A stretch of DNA of 64,000 bases from assembly GCF_022179285.1 (NCBI RefSeq), contig NZ_BPQO01000005.1:1-64000 (forward strand), given 5' to 3'. This stretch comes from Methylobacterium hispanicum (GTDB lineage Bacteria > Pseudomonadota > Alphaproteobacteria > Rhizobiales > Beijerinckiaceae). How positions within the stretch are numbered: position 1 is the first letter of the stretch; the number at the start of each line of letters is the position of its first letter. Shown in pieces: positions 17,681-27,707 of this stretch. Below the pieces are notes generated by a model, which had not been told where the DNA came from, searched no databases, and was given only the letters and a program-made list of their open reading frames with translations. The translations under genes were made by a program, and so were the position numbers.

Positions 17681-18988
17681 ATGATCCCCCGCTATTCTCG
17701 CCCCGCGATGAGCGCGATCTGGACGCCGGAGACCCGCTTCCGGATCTGGTTCGAGATCGAGGCGCACGCCACCACCGCGCTCGCCGAGATCGGCGTCGTG
17801 CCGAAAGCCGCCGCCGAGACGATCTGGGCGAAGGGGCGAGACGCCCAGTTCGACGTCGCCCGGATCGACGCGATCGAAGCGGTGACGAAGCACGACGTCA
17901 TCGCCTTCCTGACGCATCTGGCCGAGATCGTCGGGCCGGACGCCCGCTTCGTGCATCAGGGCATGACCTCGTCGGACGTGCTCGACACCTGCCTCAACGT
18001 GCAGCTGGTGCGCGCGGCCGACATCCTGATCGCCGACGTGGACGCGCTGCTTGCCGCGCTCAAGCGCCGGGCCTTCGAGCACAAGAGCACGCCGACCATC
18101 GGACGCTCGCATGGCATCCACGCCGAGCCGGTGACCTTCGGGCTGAAGCTCGCCCAGGCCTACGCCGAGTTCGCCCGCAACCGTGCCCGGCTCGTCGCCG
18201 CCCGCGAGGAGGTCGCGACCTGCGCGATCTCGGGCGCGGTCGGCACCTTCGCCAACATCGACCCGCGGGTGGAGGAATATGTCGCCAAGCAGATGGGCCT
18301 GAGCCCCGAGCCCGTCTCCACGCAGGTGATCCCGCGCGACCGGCACGCGATGTTCTTCGCCACGCTCGGCGTCGTCGCCTCCTCGCTGGAGCGCCTCGCC
18401 ATCGAGGTGCGCCACCTGCAGCGGACCGAGGTGCTGGAGGCCGAGGAGTTCTTCTCGGAGGGCCAGAAGGGCTCCTCCGCGATGCCTCACAAGCGCAATC
18501 CCGTGCTCACCGAGAACATCACCGGCCTCGCCCGGATGGTGCGCGGCTACAGCATCCCCGCGATGGAGAACGTGGCGCTCTGGCACGAGCGGGACATCTC
18601 GCATTCCTCGGTCGAGCGCATGATCGGCCCGGACGCGACCGTGACCCTCGACTTCGCGCTCGCCCGCATGACCGGCGTGATCGACAAGCTGCTGATCTAC
18701 CCGGCCAACATGCAGCGGAACCTCGACCGCCTCGGCGGCCTCGTCCACTCGCAGCGGGTCCTGCTGGCGCTGACCCAGGCCGGCGTCTCGCGCGAGGATT
18801 CCTACCGGCTGGTCCAGCGCAACGCGATGCCGGTCTGGCGCGGCGAGGGCGACTTCCTCACCCTGCTCAAGGCCGACCCGGAGGTCACCGCGGCGTTGAA
18901 GCCCGAGCAGATCGAAGAGTGCTTCGACCTCGGCTATCACCTGAAGCACGTGGACACGATCTTCCAGAGGGTGTTCGGCGAGGCCTGA
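17681..18988 (+). CDS. purB: adenylosuccinate lyase
   Basis: PurB catalyses two eliminations of fumarate, in IMP synthesis and in conversion of adenylosuccinate to AMP. The 435-residue protein begins MIPRYSRPAMSAIWTPETRF, as in alphaproteobacterial enzymes. It shows TSSDVLDTCLNVQL, the GRSHGIHAEPVTFGLK block with the catalytic His, and the fumarase-superfamily signature GSSAMPHKRNP. The ATG at 17681 fits the family start. Monocistronic or weakly linked to the following aminotransferase gene. Confidence 0.95.
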   Translation: MIPRYSRPAMSAIWTPETRFRIWFEIEAHATTALAEIGVVPKAAAETIWAKGRDAQFDVARIDAIEAVTKHDVIAFLTHLAEIVGPDARFVHQGMTSSDVLDTCLNVQLVRAADILIADVDALLAALKRRAFEHKSTPTIGRSHGIHAEPVTFGLKLAQAYAEFARNRARLVAAREEVATCAISGAVGTFANIDPRVEEYVAKQMGLSPEPVSTQVIPRDRHAMFFATLGVVASSLERLAIEVRHLQRTEVLEAEEFFSEGQKGSSAMPHKRNPVLTENITGLARMVRGYSIPAMENVALWHERDISHSSVERMIGPDATVTLDFALARMTGVIDKLLIYPANMQRNLDRLGGLVHSQRVLLALTQAGVSREDSYRLVQRNAMPVWRGEGDFLTLLKADPEVTAALKPEQIEECFDLGYHLKHVDTIFQRVFGEA

Positions 18989-19053
18989 CGCGCTCTCCGC
19001 ACGAATCCTGCTACGCACGTCTGCACGACCAACAGCCAGAGGCCGGACCCGCC

Positions 19054-19911
19054 GTGACCACTCCCCGCATCGTCTACCTCAACGGCGCGTTCCTGCCCTT
19101 CGAGGAGGCCAAGGTCCCGGTGATGGACCGCGGCTTCCTGTTCGCGGACGGCATCTACGAGGTCTCGGCGGTGCTCGATGGCCGGCTGGTGGACAACGCC
19201 GCGCATCTGGCCCGCCTCGACCGGTCGCTCGGCGAGATCGGCATCCGCAACCCGCACAGCCTGGACGAGTGGGAGCGGCTGGAGACGGAGCTCGTCGCGC
19301 GCAACGGGCTCGCCGAGGGGCTGGTCTACATGCAGGTGACCCGCGGTGTGTACGAGCGCGATTTCGGCTTCCCGCCCGCCGACACCGCCCCCACCGTGGT
19401 GATGTTCACGCAAGCCAAGACGGTGGCGGCCAACCCGCTGGCCGAGCGCGGCGCCAAGGTGATCACCGTCGAGGACATCCGCTGGAAGCGACGGGACATC
19501 AAGTCGGTGGCCCTGCTCGCCCAGGTGCTCGCCAAGCAGGCGGCGGTCGCGGCCGGCGTGTCCGAGGCCTGGATGGTCGAGGACGGCGCGGTGACGGAGG
19601 GCTCGTCCTCGACGGCCTTCATCGTCACGCAGGATCGCCGCCTCGTCACCCGCCCGCTCTCGACGGCGCTGCTGCCGGGCATCACCCGGGCGGCGGTGCT
19701 GCGGCTCGCGGCGGAGGCCGACCTCGTGGTGGAGGAGCGGCTGTTCTCGGTGGAGGAGGCGCGCGCCGCGCAGGAAGCCTTCTACACCAGCGCCTCGTCC
19801 TTCGTGATGCCGGTGGTCGAGATCGACGGTGCGGCGGTCGGCGACGGCCGGCCCGGACCGCTCGGCCGCCGTTTGCGCGCGCTCTACATCGAGATGGCCC
19901 GCGCGGGCTGA
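19054..19911 (+). CDS. class IV aminotransferase, D-amino-acid transaminase-like
   Basis: A 285-residue PLP enzyme of the branched-chain/D-alanine aminotransferase fold. The start VTTPRIVYLNGAFLPFEEAKVPVMDRGFLFADGIYE is typical of D-amino-acid transaminase. The PLP lysine lies in WKRRDIKSVALLAQVLAKQ, and AWMVEDGAVTEGSSSTAFIV is the cofactor phosphate region. GTG at 19054 is chosen from this alignment. D-alanine/D-glutamate production for peptidoglycan is likely; branched-chain or aminodeoxychorismate activity cannot be excluded. Confidence 0.8.
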   Translation: MTTPRIVYLNGAFLPFEEAKVPVMDRGFLFADGIYEVSAVLDGRLVDNAAHLARLDRSLGEIGIRNPHSLDEWERLETELVARNGLAEGLVYMQVTRGVYERDFGFPPADTAPTVVMFTQAKTVAANPLAERGAKVITVEDIRWKRRDIKSVALLAQVLAKQAAVAAGVSEAWMVEDGAVTEGSSSTAFIVTQDRRLVTRPLSTALLPGITRAAVLRLAAEADLVVEERLFSVEEARAAQEAFYTSASSFVMPVVEIDGAAVGDGRPGPLGRRLRALYIEMARAG

Positions 19912-19925
19912 TCTCGGAACGGATC

Positions 19926-19967
19926 CTCTCAGGCCTCGTTCCCCCTGCCGTACGTGAGGCCTGAGAG
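19926..19967. terminator. 12-bp stem-loop between aminotransferase and small exported protein
   Basis: CTCTCAGGCCTC at 19926-19937 pairs perfectly with GAGGCCTGAGAG at 19956-19967 around an 18-base loop. It begins 14 bases after the aminotransferase stop and ends 9 bases before the next ATG, with no T-run. It could be a terminator, an RNA-stability element, or a structure controlling the downstream start. Confidence 0.5.
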
Positions 19968-19976
19968 AGATTCGAG

Positions 19977-20318
19977 ATGCGCAAGATCCTGACCGGGCTC
20001 GCCGCCGGGGCGTTCGCCCTCGGGGCATCGGCCGCGCTCGCGCAGAACCCCGACGCGCCCCTGAGGAACCGCGACACCGATCCGGCGCTACCGCCCCAGA
20101 ACCAGACGCCGCCGGACCGGGTCCGCCCCGAGGCCGACGCGCCGCCCAAGGACCAGAATCTGAGCGACAAGCTCCAGAGGAACGACGGCGTGATCAAGCC
20201 GCCCGGCAACGCCGCCGAGGGCATGGTGGTGAAGCCGCCGGAGACGGAGGGCGGCTCGATGCCGGTGATCAAGCCCGGCGAGCTGCCGGGCCGCCAGCCC
20301 GGCACGGAAGCGAAGTAG
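19977..20318 (+). CDS. small proline-rich exported protein, unknown function
   Basis: The 113-residue protein has a clear Sec signal (MRKILTGLAAGAFALGASAALAQ, cleavage near residue 22). A low-complexity hydrophilic mature part follows, rich in Pro, Asp and Lys, with repeated IKPPG/VKPPE/IKPGE turns. No cysteine or catalytic motif is present, and no family was recognised. The ATG is only 9 bases past a strong stem-loop, so translation may depend on that structure. Confidence 0.65.
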   Translation: MRKILTGLAAGAFALGASAALAQNPDAPLRNRDTDPALPPQNQTPPDRVRPEADAPPKDQNLSDKLQRNDGVIKPPGNAAEGMVVKPPETEGGSMPVIKPGELPGRQPGTEAK

Positions 20319-20380
20319 GCTCGGGAGGGCACCGTCGCCCCCGCTGGCGCGCGGGCGCGGCTGTGCTAGGGCTCGCCGCC

Positions 20381-21901
20381 ATGACGAATCATCTGTTCGC
20401 CCTCGTGCGGGAGAGCCTGCCCGCCGACCCCGCCAAGACCTTCATCGAGACGCAGGACGGGCGCACCTACAGCTACGCCGACCTCCTGGCGCGCTCGGGT
20501 GCGTACGCGGCGGCGCTTCGGGGGCTCGGCGTGCGGCCGGGCGACCGCGTCGCCGTGCAGGTCGAGAAGAGCGCCGAGGTGGTGTTCCTCTATCTCGGCG
20601 TCGTGCGGGCCGGCGCGGTCTTCCTGCCGCTCAACACCGCCTACACGGCGGCCGAGATCGGTTACTTCCTGGGCGATGCGGAGCCCGCAATCTTCGTCTG
20701 CGATCCGGGCAAGCGCGATGCGCTGGCCGACGTCGCCGCGAAGGCCGGCGTCGGCCACATGCTCACCCTCGACGCCTCGGGGCACGGCAGCGTCGCCGAG
20801 GCCGCGGACCGGGCCGGCACGGCCGAGTTCGCCGACGTGGAACGGGGCCCGGACGACCTCGCCGCGATTCTCTACACCTCGGGCACCACCGGGCGCTCGA
20901 AGGGCGCGATGCTCTCCCACGAGAACCTCGCCTCGAACGCCCGGACGCTCAGGGCATACTGGCGCTTCACGCCCGACGACGTGCTGATCCACGCGCTGCC
21001 GGTGTTCCACACCCACGGGCTCTTCGTGGCCACCAACACGGTGCTGGTGTCGGGCGGGACGATGCTGTTCCTGCCCCGGCTCGATGCGAAGCTGATTCTT
21101 AAGCTGATGCCGCGGGCGACGGCCATGATGGGCGTACCGACCTTCTACACCCGGCTGCTGAAGGAGCCCGGCCTGAACCGCGAGGCGACCGGGCACATGC
21201 GCCTGTTCGTCTCCGGCTCGGCGCCGCTGCTCGCCGAGACGCACCGCGCGTGGCAGGCCCGCACGGGCCACGCCATCCTCGAGCGCTACGGCATGACCGA
21301 GACCAACATGAGCACCTCGAATCCCTACGAGGGCGCGCGGGTTGCCGGCACGGTCGGGTTGCCCCTGCCGGGCGTGTCGATCCGGGTGGTCGATCCCGAC
21401 ACCGGCCGGGCGCTGCCGGCCGACACGGTCGGCATGATCGAGGTGAAGGGCCCGAACGTCTTCCAGGGCTACTGGCGCATGCCCGAGAAGACGGCCGCCG
21501 AGTTCCGGGCGGACGGGTTCTTCATCACGGGCGACCTCGGCAAGATCGACCCCGACGGCTACGTCCACATCGTCGGGCGCGGCAAGGACCTGATCATCAC
21601 GGGCGGCTTCAACGTCTACCCGAAGGAGGTCGAGACCGAGATCGACGCGATGCCGGGCGTGGTCGAGTCGGCGGTGATCGGGCTGAACCACCCGGATTTC
21701 GGCGAGGGCGTCACGGCGGTGGTGGTGCCGGGCGAGAACGCGCCGGACGAGGCCGCGATCCTCGCTCATCTCGAAGGGCGGCTCGCCAAGTTCAAATGTC
21801 CGAAGCGGGTGCTCTTCGCGGCGGAACTGCCCCGCAACACCATGGGCAAGGTTCAGAAGAACCGCCTGCGCGAGGAGTATGCAGGGCTCTACGCGGGCTG
21901 A
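20381..21901 (+). CDS. matB: malonyl-CoA synthetase (AMP-forming)
   Basis: An adenylate-forming ligase of 506 residues, the length of Rhodopseudomonas-type MatB, which activates malonate to malonyl-CoA. Motifs are the P-loop YTSGTTGRSKGAMLSH, HALPVFHTHGLFVATN, ERYGMTETNMSTSNPY (the TETNM context typical of MatB), the GDLG hinge segment, GGFNVYPKEVE and the catalytic Lys in PRNTMGKVQKNRLR. The start MTNHLFALVRESLP fits the family. No decarboxylase or malonate carrier is adjacent. Methylmalonate may also be used. Confidence 0.85.
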   Translation: MTNHLFALVRESLPADPAKTFIETQDGRTYSYADLLARSGAYAAALRGLGVRPGDRVAVQVEKSAEVVFLYLGVVRAGAVFLPLNTAYTAAEIGYFLGDAEPAIFVCDPGKRDALADVAAKAGVGHMLTLDASGHGSVAEAADRAGTAEFADVERGPDDLAAILYTSGTTGRSKGAMLSHENLASNARTLRAYWRFTPDDVLIHALPVFHTHGLFVATNTVLVSGGTMLFLPRLDAKLILKLMPRATAMMGVPTFYTRLLKEPGLNREATGHMRLFVSGSAPLLAETHRAWQARTGHAILERYGMTETNMSTSNPYEGARVAGTVGLPLPGVSIRVVDPDTGRALPADTVGMIEVKGPNVFQGYWRMPEKTAAEFRADGFFITGDLGKIDPDGYVHIVGRGKDLIITGGFNVYPKEVETEIDAMPGVVESAVIGLNHPDFGEGVTAVVVPGENAPDEAAILAHLEGRLAKFKCPKRVLFAAELPRNTMGKVQKNRLREEYAGLYAG

Positions 21902-21995
21902 CGCGCGCGTCCACACGCCCGCTCGGAACACCCCGCCCTACGGCGACGTTTGGCACCCGTGCGCGCCCACGCGCATGCCGGTGCTCGACTGCCCC

Positions 21996-23144
21996 ATGAC
22001 AGCCCAAGATCCACGCCCGTCTGCAACGCCGGAGGGCGCCCCCGCGTCGGTGCTGTGGACGATGCTTCTGGGCTCCGCCCTGATCGCCCTCGCGCTCGCA
22101 CCGAGGCGCGGCCCCGACGACGCGGCCCTCGAGCCGCCCGAGCGCGGCGAGACCGGGGCGCGCTCCTATACCGGCCGCTCGGCGGCGCTGGTGGCCGCGA
22201 CGCAGCCCGAGCGCGGACGCGGTGCCAAACGCCCGGACGAGATCCCGCAGAACGGCTGGAAGGACATCGTCTACCGGGTCTACCTCGAGTTCAACAAGGA
22301 CCGGGTCCTCTCGGTCGCGGCGGGCGTGACCTTCTACTCGCTCCTCTCGCTGTTTCCCGCGATCGCCGCGCTGGTCTCCTGCTACGGCCTGGTCGCGGAT
22401 GCCAACGTGATCAACGAGCACCTCGCCGCGATGCAGGGCGTGCTGCCCTCCGGCGCGATCGACATCATCGGCGAACAGGTCAAGCGCATCACCGCGAAGG
22501 GCGGCGGCGCGCTGAGCTTCACCTTCCTGACGAGCCTCGCGCTCTCGCTCTGGAGCGCGAACGCCGCCATGAAGGCGATGTTCGACGCGCTCAACGTTGT
22601 CTACGAGGAGGAGGAGAAGCGCAGCTTCCTCATGCTGAACCTGCGTTCGCTCACCTTTACGGTCGGCGCGCTCGTCTTCATCATCCTGGCGCTGACGTCG
22701 ATCGTGGTCCTGCCGGTGGTGTTCACCTTCGTGGGGATCAGCAACAGCGCGTGGCTCATCGCGGCGCTGCGCTGGCCGGCGCTCCTGCTCGTCCTGCTCG
22801 CCGGCCTCTCGGTGCTCTACCGTTACGGCCCGAGCCGCGAGCACGCGCGCTGGCGCTGGGTCGGTGTCGGCAGCGTCGTGGCCTGCCTGCTCTGGCTCGT
22901 GGCCTCGCTGCTGTTCTCCTGGTACGTGACCAATTTCGGCAACTACAACGAGACGTACGGATCGCTCGGCGCGGTCATCGGCTTCATGACCTGGATCTGG
23001 ATCTCCTCGACGATCGTGCTGCTCGGCGGCGAGATCAACGCGGAGATCGAGCACCAGACCGCGATCGACACCACGACCGGCCCGGCCCTGCCGATGGGTC
23101 TGCGCGAGGCGCGCATGGCCGATTCCCTCGGCGCGGCGGCGTGA
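21996..23144 (+). CDS. YihY/BrkB family inner-membrane protein
   Basis: A 382-residue protein with a poorly conserved N-terminus and one hydrophobic segment. The YihY core begins [37 protein letters not shown]. About six more membrane helices follow, with [29 protein letters not shown] and [29 protein letters not shown], both family hallmarks. The family was once annotated as ribonuclease BN or a virulence factor; its real function is unsettled. The ATG at 21996 is tentative; 21975 is an alternative. Confidence 0.82.
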   Translation: MTAQDPRPSATPEGAPASVLWTMLLGSALIALALAPRRGPDDAALEPPERGETGARSYTGRSAALVAATQPERGRGAKRPDEIPQNGWKDIVYRVYLEFNKDRVLSVAAGVTFYSLLSLFPAIAALVSCYGLVADANVINEHLAAMQGVLPSGAIDIIGEQVKRITAKGGGALSFTFLTSLALSLWSANAAMKAMFDALNVVYEEEEKRSFLMLNLRSLTFTVGALVFIILALTSIVVLPVVFTFVGISNSAWLIAALRWPALLLVLLAGLSVLYRYGPSREHARWRWVGVGSVVACLLWLVASLLFSWYVTNFGNYNETYGSLGAVIGFMTWIWISSTIVLLGGEINAEIEHQTAIDTTTGPALPMGLREARMADSLGAAA

Positions 23145-23202
23145 CGACTCGCGCCGGCCCGCCCGAGGCGCCATATCTGCCGCGACAGACATGGAGGATC
23201 CG

Positions 23203-23616
<414 letters not shown>

Positions 23617-23844
23617 GCGGGCCGGAGGACCCGAATCCGTGGGGACGGCGCCGGCGATCCGGGGCTATCTCCCGGTTTCGTCTTGATTTTGGCGGCTTTC
23701 TGCTTAGTCCCTGACGGCAGGAGAGGTTGTAATCGTTCTGTCGACCGGTGATCGCGCGCCCGACGCGCGGCCTGGCTGCCCAGTCCACTGGCTGCCCGGG
23801 CTCGTCCGCTTCCGGTCTTCCGACGACCACGACCCGAACGGCGA

Positions 23845-23867
23845 CCCGCCGGCCCCGCGCCGGCGGG
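23845..23867. repeat. 9-bp stem-loop upstream of CYTH-like gene
   Basis: CCCGCCGGC at 23845-23853 pairs with GCCGGCGGG at 23859-23867 around a five-base loop in the 289-bp spacer after msrB. The rest of the spacer shows no coding frame. It may end the msrB transcript or lie in the 5' leader of the next gene. Confidence 0.35.
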
Positions 23868-23905
23868 CGGCGTACCGCCGGAAGGCTTAAGCGGAGGTAA
23901 AGAGT

Positions 23906-24835
23906 ATGAGCGTCGTCCGCCGTTTCCTGATCGCGCCCGCCCTGGTCCGCCTGATCCGCAAGGAGCGCGGCGGGTCGCGCATCACCGAGGGCTACTTCGC
24001 GCCGCAGGCCGGCCGCACCTCCTTCGTGCGCGTCGACGGGCAGAACTGCCATCTCGTCCTCACCGTGAAGGGTGCCGACGGTGTGCTCAACGAGGAGCGC
24101 ACCGAGGTGCCGCGCGCCCACGGCGACGCGCTGCTCGACGTCTGCCCCGGCAAGGCCGCCTACGACCGCACCGCCCTCACCGTCACGGGCCGCGAGGTGC
24201 TGATCGACCGCTACGTCAGCCCCGGCACCCTCGACCTCGTCAGCGTCGGCTTCGACAACGAGAACGACGCCCGCGGATTCTCGGTCCCGGCCTGGTTCGG
24301 CCGCGAGGTCAGCGAGGACGCCGCCTTCGAGCGTCAGGCGGTGGCGCTTCAGGGCGTGCCGCAGGCCGGCGACGTGGCCCTGAGCAACGCCGCGCTCGAC
24401 GCGGTGCTCGACCTGCTGGAGCCGCGCTTCGGCTTCGGCCGCTACGGCAACAACACCGCCCCGCGCGCGGCGGAGTCCCGCCCGGAGGGCGACGAGGGCG
24501 TCGTGAACTCCCTGCGGCGCATCGCGGGCGGTGGCGCTGCCGGCGCGACGATGGCCGTTCCCGCCGCCGCCGAGCCCGCCTCGGAGCAGCCGGCCGAGCC
24601 GTCAGCCCCGGCGCCCGAGCCCGTCGCCGAGCAGGCTCCGGTTCCGGCCTCGGCGCCCGAGGAGCAGCGCCCTACGGACGCGCGCATCGACGACGTGATC
24701 GAGAGCCTGTCCCAGGCGCTCGGCGCGGCGATCCAGCAGCCGCAGGAGCCGGCGCAGCCGGCCTCCGGCGAGGATCCGGGCGCGGGCTTCGAGCGCTGGA
24801 CGGTTCGTCCGCGCCGGACGCAGCCGCAGACCTGA
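23906..24835 (+). CDS. degenerate CYTH-like domain protein with Pro/Ala-rich tail
   Basis: The 309-residue protein appears to be a diverged CYTH (triphosphate tunnel) domain, about residues 4-140. RRFLI stands where active members have ExExKFLV. EGYFAP, LVLTVKGADG and the C-terminal VPAWFGREVSEDAAF match the family pattern (LTIKG, P-WLG-EVT-D--Y). The N-terminal ExExK metal motif is absent, so catalysis on triphosphates is doubtful. Residues 200-290 are Pro/Ala/Glu-rich and disordered. The start has GCGGAGG upstream. The family link is by eye and moderate. Confidence 0.6.
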   Translation: MSVVRRFLIAPALVRLIRKERGGSRITEGYFAPQAGRTSFVRVDGQNCHLVLTVKGADGVLNEERTEVPRAHGDALLDVCPGKAAYDRTALTVTGREVLIDRYVSPGTLDLVSVGFDNENDARGFSVPAWFGREVSEDAAFERQAVALQGVPQAGDVALSNAALDAVLDLLEPRFGFGRYGNNTAPRAAESRPEGDEGVVNSLRRIAGGGAAGATMAVPAAAEPASEQPAEPSAPAPEPVAEQAPVPASAPEEQRPTDARIDDVIESLSQALGAAIQQPQEPAQPASGEDPGAGFERWTVRPRRTQPQT

Positions 24836-25274
24836 GGCCGGCTCCGCCCGCCCACCACCATCGAACCTTGCTCTCGCCCGGCCGCGCACCCGCGTCGCCG
24901 GGCGAAACGCTTCTGGAGAGGCCGACCACGCTCCCGGCCGGCCCGCGCCGGCGCTTCGCGGGGCGGGGGCGAAATCGCACGAACAACTGAACTCCAGCCG
25001 CTGGGGCGCGCGCTCGAAAGTCTTGAGGCGTCCATCGTCACGCTTCGACTGCCCGGCTTCGCGCGATATGTCCGAACGACTGCCCTGAGAAACAGCGGGC
25101 TTTTGTCACGCATTCCGCGCGGCCGGCCGTCCGGCCGGCGTTGAGGGCCCTCGGCAAAGCCGCTAGAGCAACCCAGGGCGCAGTTTCATCCGCGCCGTTT
25201 GAAAAGAATCGAGTGTGTGTCCCCACAGAGGGACCGCGAGGAGGCACGGGGTTTCCCGTGCGCGGGGGGACCGG
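24836..25274. other. 439-bp spacer without recognisable gene
   Basis: No convincing coding frame is visible on either strand. It contains a GC-rich palindromic patch (GGCCGGCCGTCCGGCCGG, near 25,122-25,140) and GCGGGCTTTTG near 25,097-25,107, which resembles a weak terminator end. The promoter of the dicarboxylate symporter is expected in the last 150 bases, where AT content rises (TTTGAAAAGAATCGAG, about 25,198-25,213). Confidence 0.5.
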
Positions 25275-26690
25275 ATGGCCCAGATGACCCAAGCTGCCAC
25301 GACGAGCCACGCCGAGCCGGCCGGCGGCGCTCCGCGCGAGCCCTGGTACAAGGTGCTCTACATCCAGGTGTTGATCGCGATCGTCCTGGGCGTGGCCGTC
25401 GGCTATCTCTATCCCGAGTTCGGCAAGTCGCTCAAATGGCTCGGCGACGCCTTCGTGGCACTCATCAAGATGATGATCGCGCCGATCATCTTCTGCACGA
25501 TCGTGCACGGGATCGCCTCGATCGGCGACCTCAAGAAGGTCGGCCGCGTCGGCCTGAAGGCGCTGATCTACTTCGAGGTCGTCTCCACCCTGGCGCTGCT
25601 CATCGGCATCGTGGTCGGCGAGGTGATCCAGCCGGGCGCAGGCTTCCACGCCGATCCCTCGAAGCTCGATGCCAGCAAGGTCGCGGGCTACGCCCAGAAG
25701 GCCGCGGCCGACTCGACCGTCGCCCACATCATGGCGCTGATCCCGAAGAGCTTCTTCGACGCCTTCGCCACCGGCGACCTGCTGCAGGTGCTGCTGATCT
25801 CGATCCTCACCGGCGTCGTCGTCACCGGCATGGGCAAGAAGGCGGAGGGCATCGCCCACGCCATCGACATGGCCGGCCAGGTCTTCTTCCGCATCATCGG
25901 CCTGATCGTGAAGCTCGCCCCCATCGGCGCCTTCGGCGCGATGGCCTTCACCATCGGCGAGTACGGCATCCAGAAGGTCGTGGACCTCGCCTGGCTCGTC
26001 GGCACGTTCTACGTCACCTCGGCCCTGTTCGTGATCGTGGTGCTCGGCTCCATCGCGCGGGTCGCCGGCTTCTCGATCTTCCGCTTCCTGGCCTACATCA
26101 AGGACGAGCTGCTCATCGTGCTCGGCACCTCCTCCTCCGAGACGGTGCTGCCGCACATGATGACGAAGATGCGCCGGCTGGGCGCCTCCGACTCGGTCGT
26201 CGGCCTCGTCATCCCGACCGGCTACTCGTTCAACCTCGACGGCACCAACATCTACATGACGCTGGCCACGCTCTTCCTGGCGCAGGCCGTCGGCGCCGAC
26301 CTCTCGGTGGGGCAGTACGCCACCATCATCCTGGTCGCGATGCTCACCTCGAAGGGCGCCTCGGGCGTTACCGGCGCGGGCTTCATCACGCTCGCCGCCA
26401 CCCTCGCCGCCATTCCGAACAACCCGGTCCCGGTCGCGGCGATGACCCTGGTTCTCGGCATCGACAAGTTCATGTCCGAGTGCCGCGCCATCACCAACCT
26501 GATCGGCAACGGCGTCGCCTGCGTGGTGGTCAGCCGCTGGGAGGGCGAGCTCGACACGGCCAAGCTCAATCAGGTGATGGCCCATCCCGTCTCCATCGGC
26601 ACCGACATCTCGGACCACTCGCCCGAGCCGATGGACACCGACACGCAGAACGCGCCCGCGCCGGGCACGAAGGTCGCCGCGGCCGAGTGA
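25275..26690 (+). CDS. dctA: C4-dicarboxylate:cation symporter
   Basis: An inner-membrane symporter importing succinate, fumarate and malate. The 471 residues form the glutamate/aspartate transporter (DAACS) fold. Features are [22 protein letters not shown], the Ser-rich hairpin [13 protein letters not shown], the substrate-site [16 protein letters not shown], and [35 protein letters not shown] completes the site. The ATG at 25275 follows GGGGGGA. The ROK kinase gene overlaps its stop codon. A glutamate-type specificity is possible, but DctA fits best. Confidence 0.9.
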   Translation: MAQMTQAATTSHAEPAGGAPREPWYKVLYIQVLIAIVLGVAVGYLYPEFGKSLKWLGDAFVALIKMMIAPIIFCTIVHGIASIGDLKKVGRVGLKALIYFEVVSTLALLIGIVVGEVIQPGAGFHADPSKLDASKVAGYAQKAAADSTVAHIMALIPKSFFDAFATGDLLQVLLISILTGVVVTGMGKKAEGIAHAIDMAGQVFFRIIGLIVKLAPIGAFGAMAFTIGEYGIQKVVDLAWLVGTFYVTSALFVIVVLGSIARVAGFSIFRFLAYIKDELLIVLGTSSSETVLPHMMTKMRRLGASDSVVGLVIPTGYSFNLDGTNIYMTLATLFLAQAVGADLSVGQYATIILVAMLTSKGASGVTGAGFITLAATLAAIPNNPVPVAAMTLVLGIDKFMSECRAITNLIGNGVACVVVSRWEGELDTAKLNQVMAHPVSIGTDISDHSPEPMDTDTQNAPAPGTKVAAAE

Positions 26691-27640
26691 GTGCGGGATT
26701 GCGCCTGGGCATCGATCTCGGCGGCACGAAGATCGCCGGGATCGTCCTCGATCAGGCTGGCGCCACCCGGGCGGAGGCGCGGGTGGCGACGCCGCGGGGC
26801 GACTACCGGGCCACGCTCCGCGCCGTCGCCGACCTCGTCGCCCGGCTGGAAGCCGAGGCCGGCGGATCCTGCAGCGTCGGCATCGGCATGCCGGGCGCCG
26901 TCTCGTCGCGCACGGGGCTCGTGAAGAACGCCAACTCCACCTGGCTCAACGCTCGGCCCTTCCGAGCCGACATCGCCGACATCCTCGGCCGGCCGGTGCG
27001 TGTCGAGAACGACGCCAACTGTCTCGCGGTGTCCGAGGCGGTCGACGGTGCTGCGGCCGGCGCCCGCGTCGTGTGGGCCATCATCCTCGGGACCGGCGTC
27101 GGCTCCGGCATCGCGATCGAGGCCCGCGCGCTCTCCGGCCGCGACCGCATCGCGGGCGAGTGGGGCCACAATCCCCTCCCCGCCCCGACCGATTCCGAGC
27201 GGCCGGGACCGCCCTGCTACTGTGGTCGCTCGGGCTGCATCGAGACGTGGCTCTCAGGGCCGGCCCTGGCCGCCGACCACGCCCGCCGCACCGGCGCGGA
27301 GGCCACCGGAGAGGCGGTGATCGCGGCGTTCCGGGCGGGGGACCCGGCGGCGCGGGCGAGCCTCGCGGCCTACCGGGACCGGCTCGGACGCAGCCTGGCC
27401 CACGTCGTCAACATCCTCGACCCGGACGTGATCGTGGTCGGCGGCGGCCTCTCGCGGGTGCCCGAACTGCTCGACGACCTCGCCGCCGCGGTCGCGCCCC
27501 ATGTCTTCTCGGACGCGTTCGACACGCCGATCCGGCCCAGCCTGCACGGCGACGCCTCAGGCGTGCGCGGCGCGGCCTGGCTGTGGAATGGGGACGGTTC
27601 AGATCCGCTCTCACCGCAATCCACAGGCGCGGCCGCTTAA
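26687..27640 (+). CDS. ROK family sugar kinase (fructokinase/GlcNAc kinase-like)
   Basis: A 317-residue cytoplasmic sugar kinase. The ATP motif is [13 protein letters not shown] at the N-terminus, the catalytic Asp is in [16 protein letters not shown], and [10 protein letters not shown] contacts phosphate. The ROK zinc site is GEWGHNPLP plus [15 protein letters not shown]. The GTG start overlaps the dctA stop as GTGA, so the two are translationally coupled despite the lack of an obvious metabolic link. The sugar (fructose, N-acetylglucosamine or other) is undetermined. Confidence 0.87.
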   Translation: MSAGLRLGIDLGGTKIAGIVLDQAGATRAEARVATPRGDYRATLRAVADLVARLEAEAGGSCSVGIGMPGAVSSRTGLVKNANSTWLNARPFRADIADILGRPVRVENDANCLAVSEAVDGAAAGARVVWAIILGTGVGSGIAIEARALSGRDRIAGEWGHNPLPAPTDSERPGPPCYCGRSGCIETWLSGPALAADHARRTGAEATGEAVIAAFRAGDPAARASLAAYRDRLGRSLAHVVNILDPDVIVVGGGLSRVPELLDDLAAAVAPHVFSDAFDTPIRPSLHGDASGVRGAAWLWNGDGSDPLSPQSTGAAA

Positions 27641-27707
27641 CCCCGCGGTGGCGACCGTCGCGCTACAATGGCCGGTCCGCCGACGGATTCGCGAACCGCA
27701 GAGAGCC

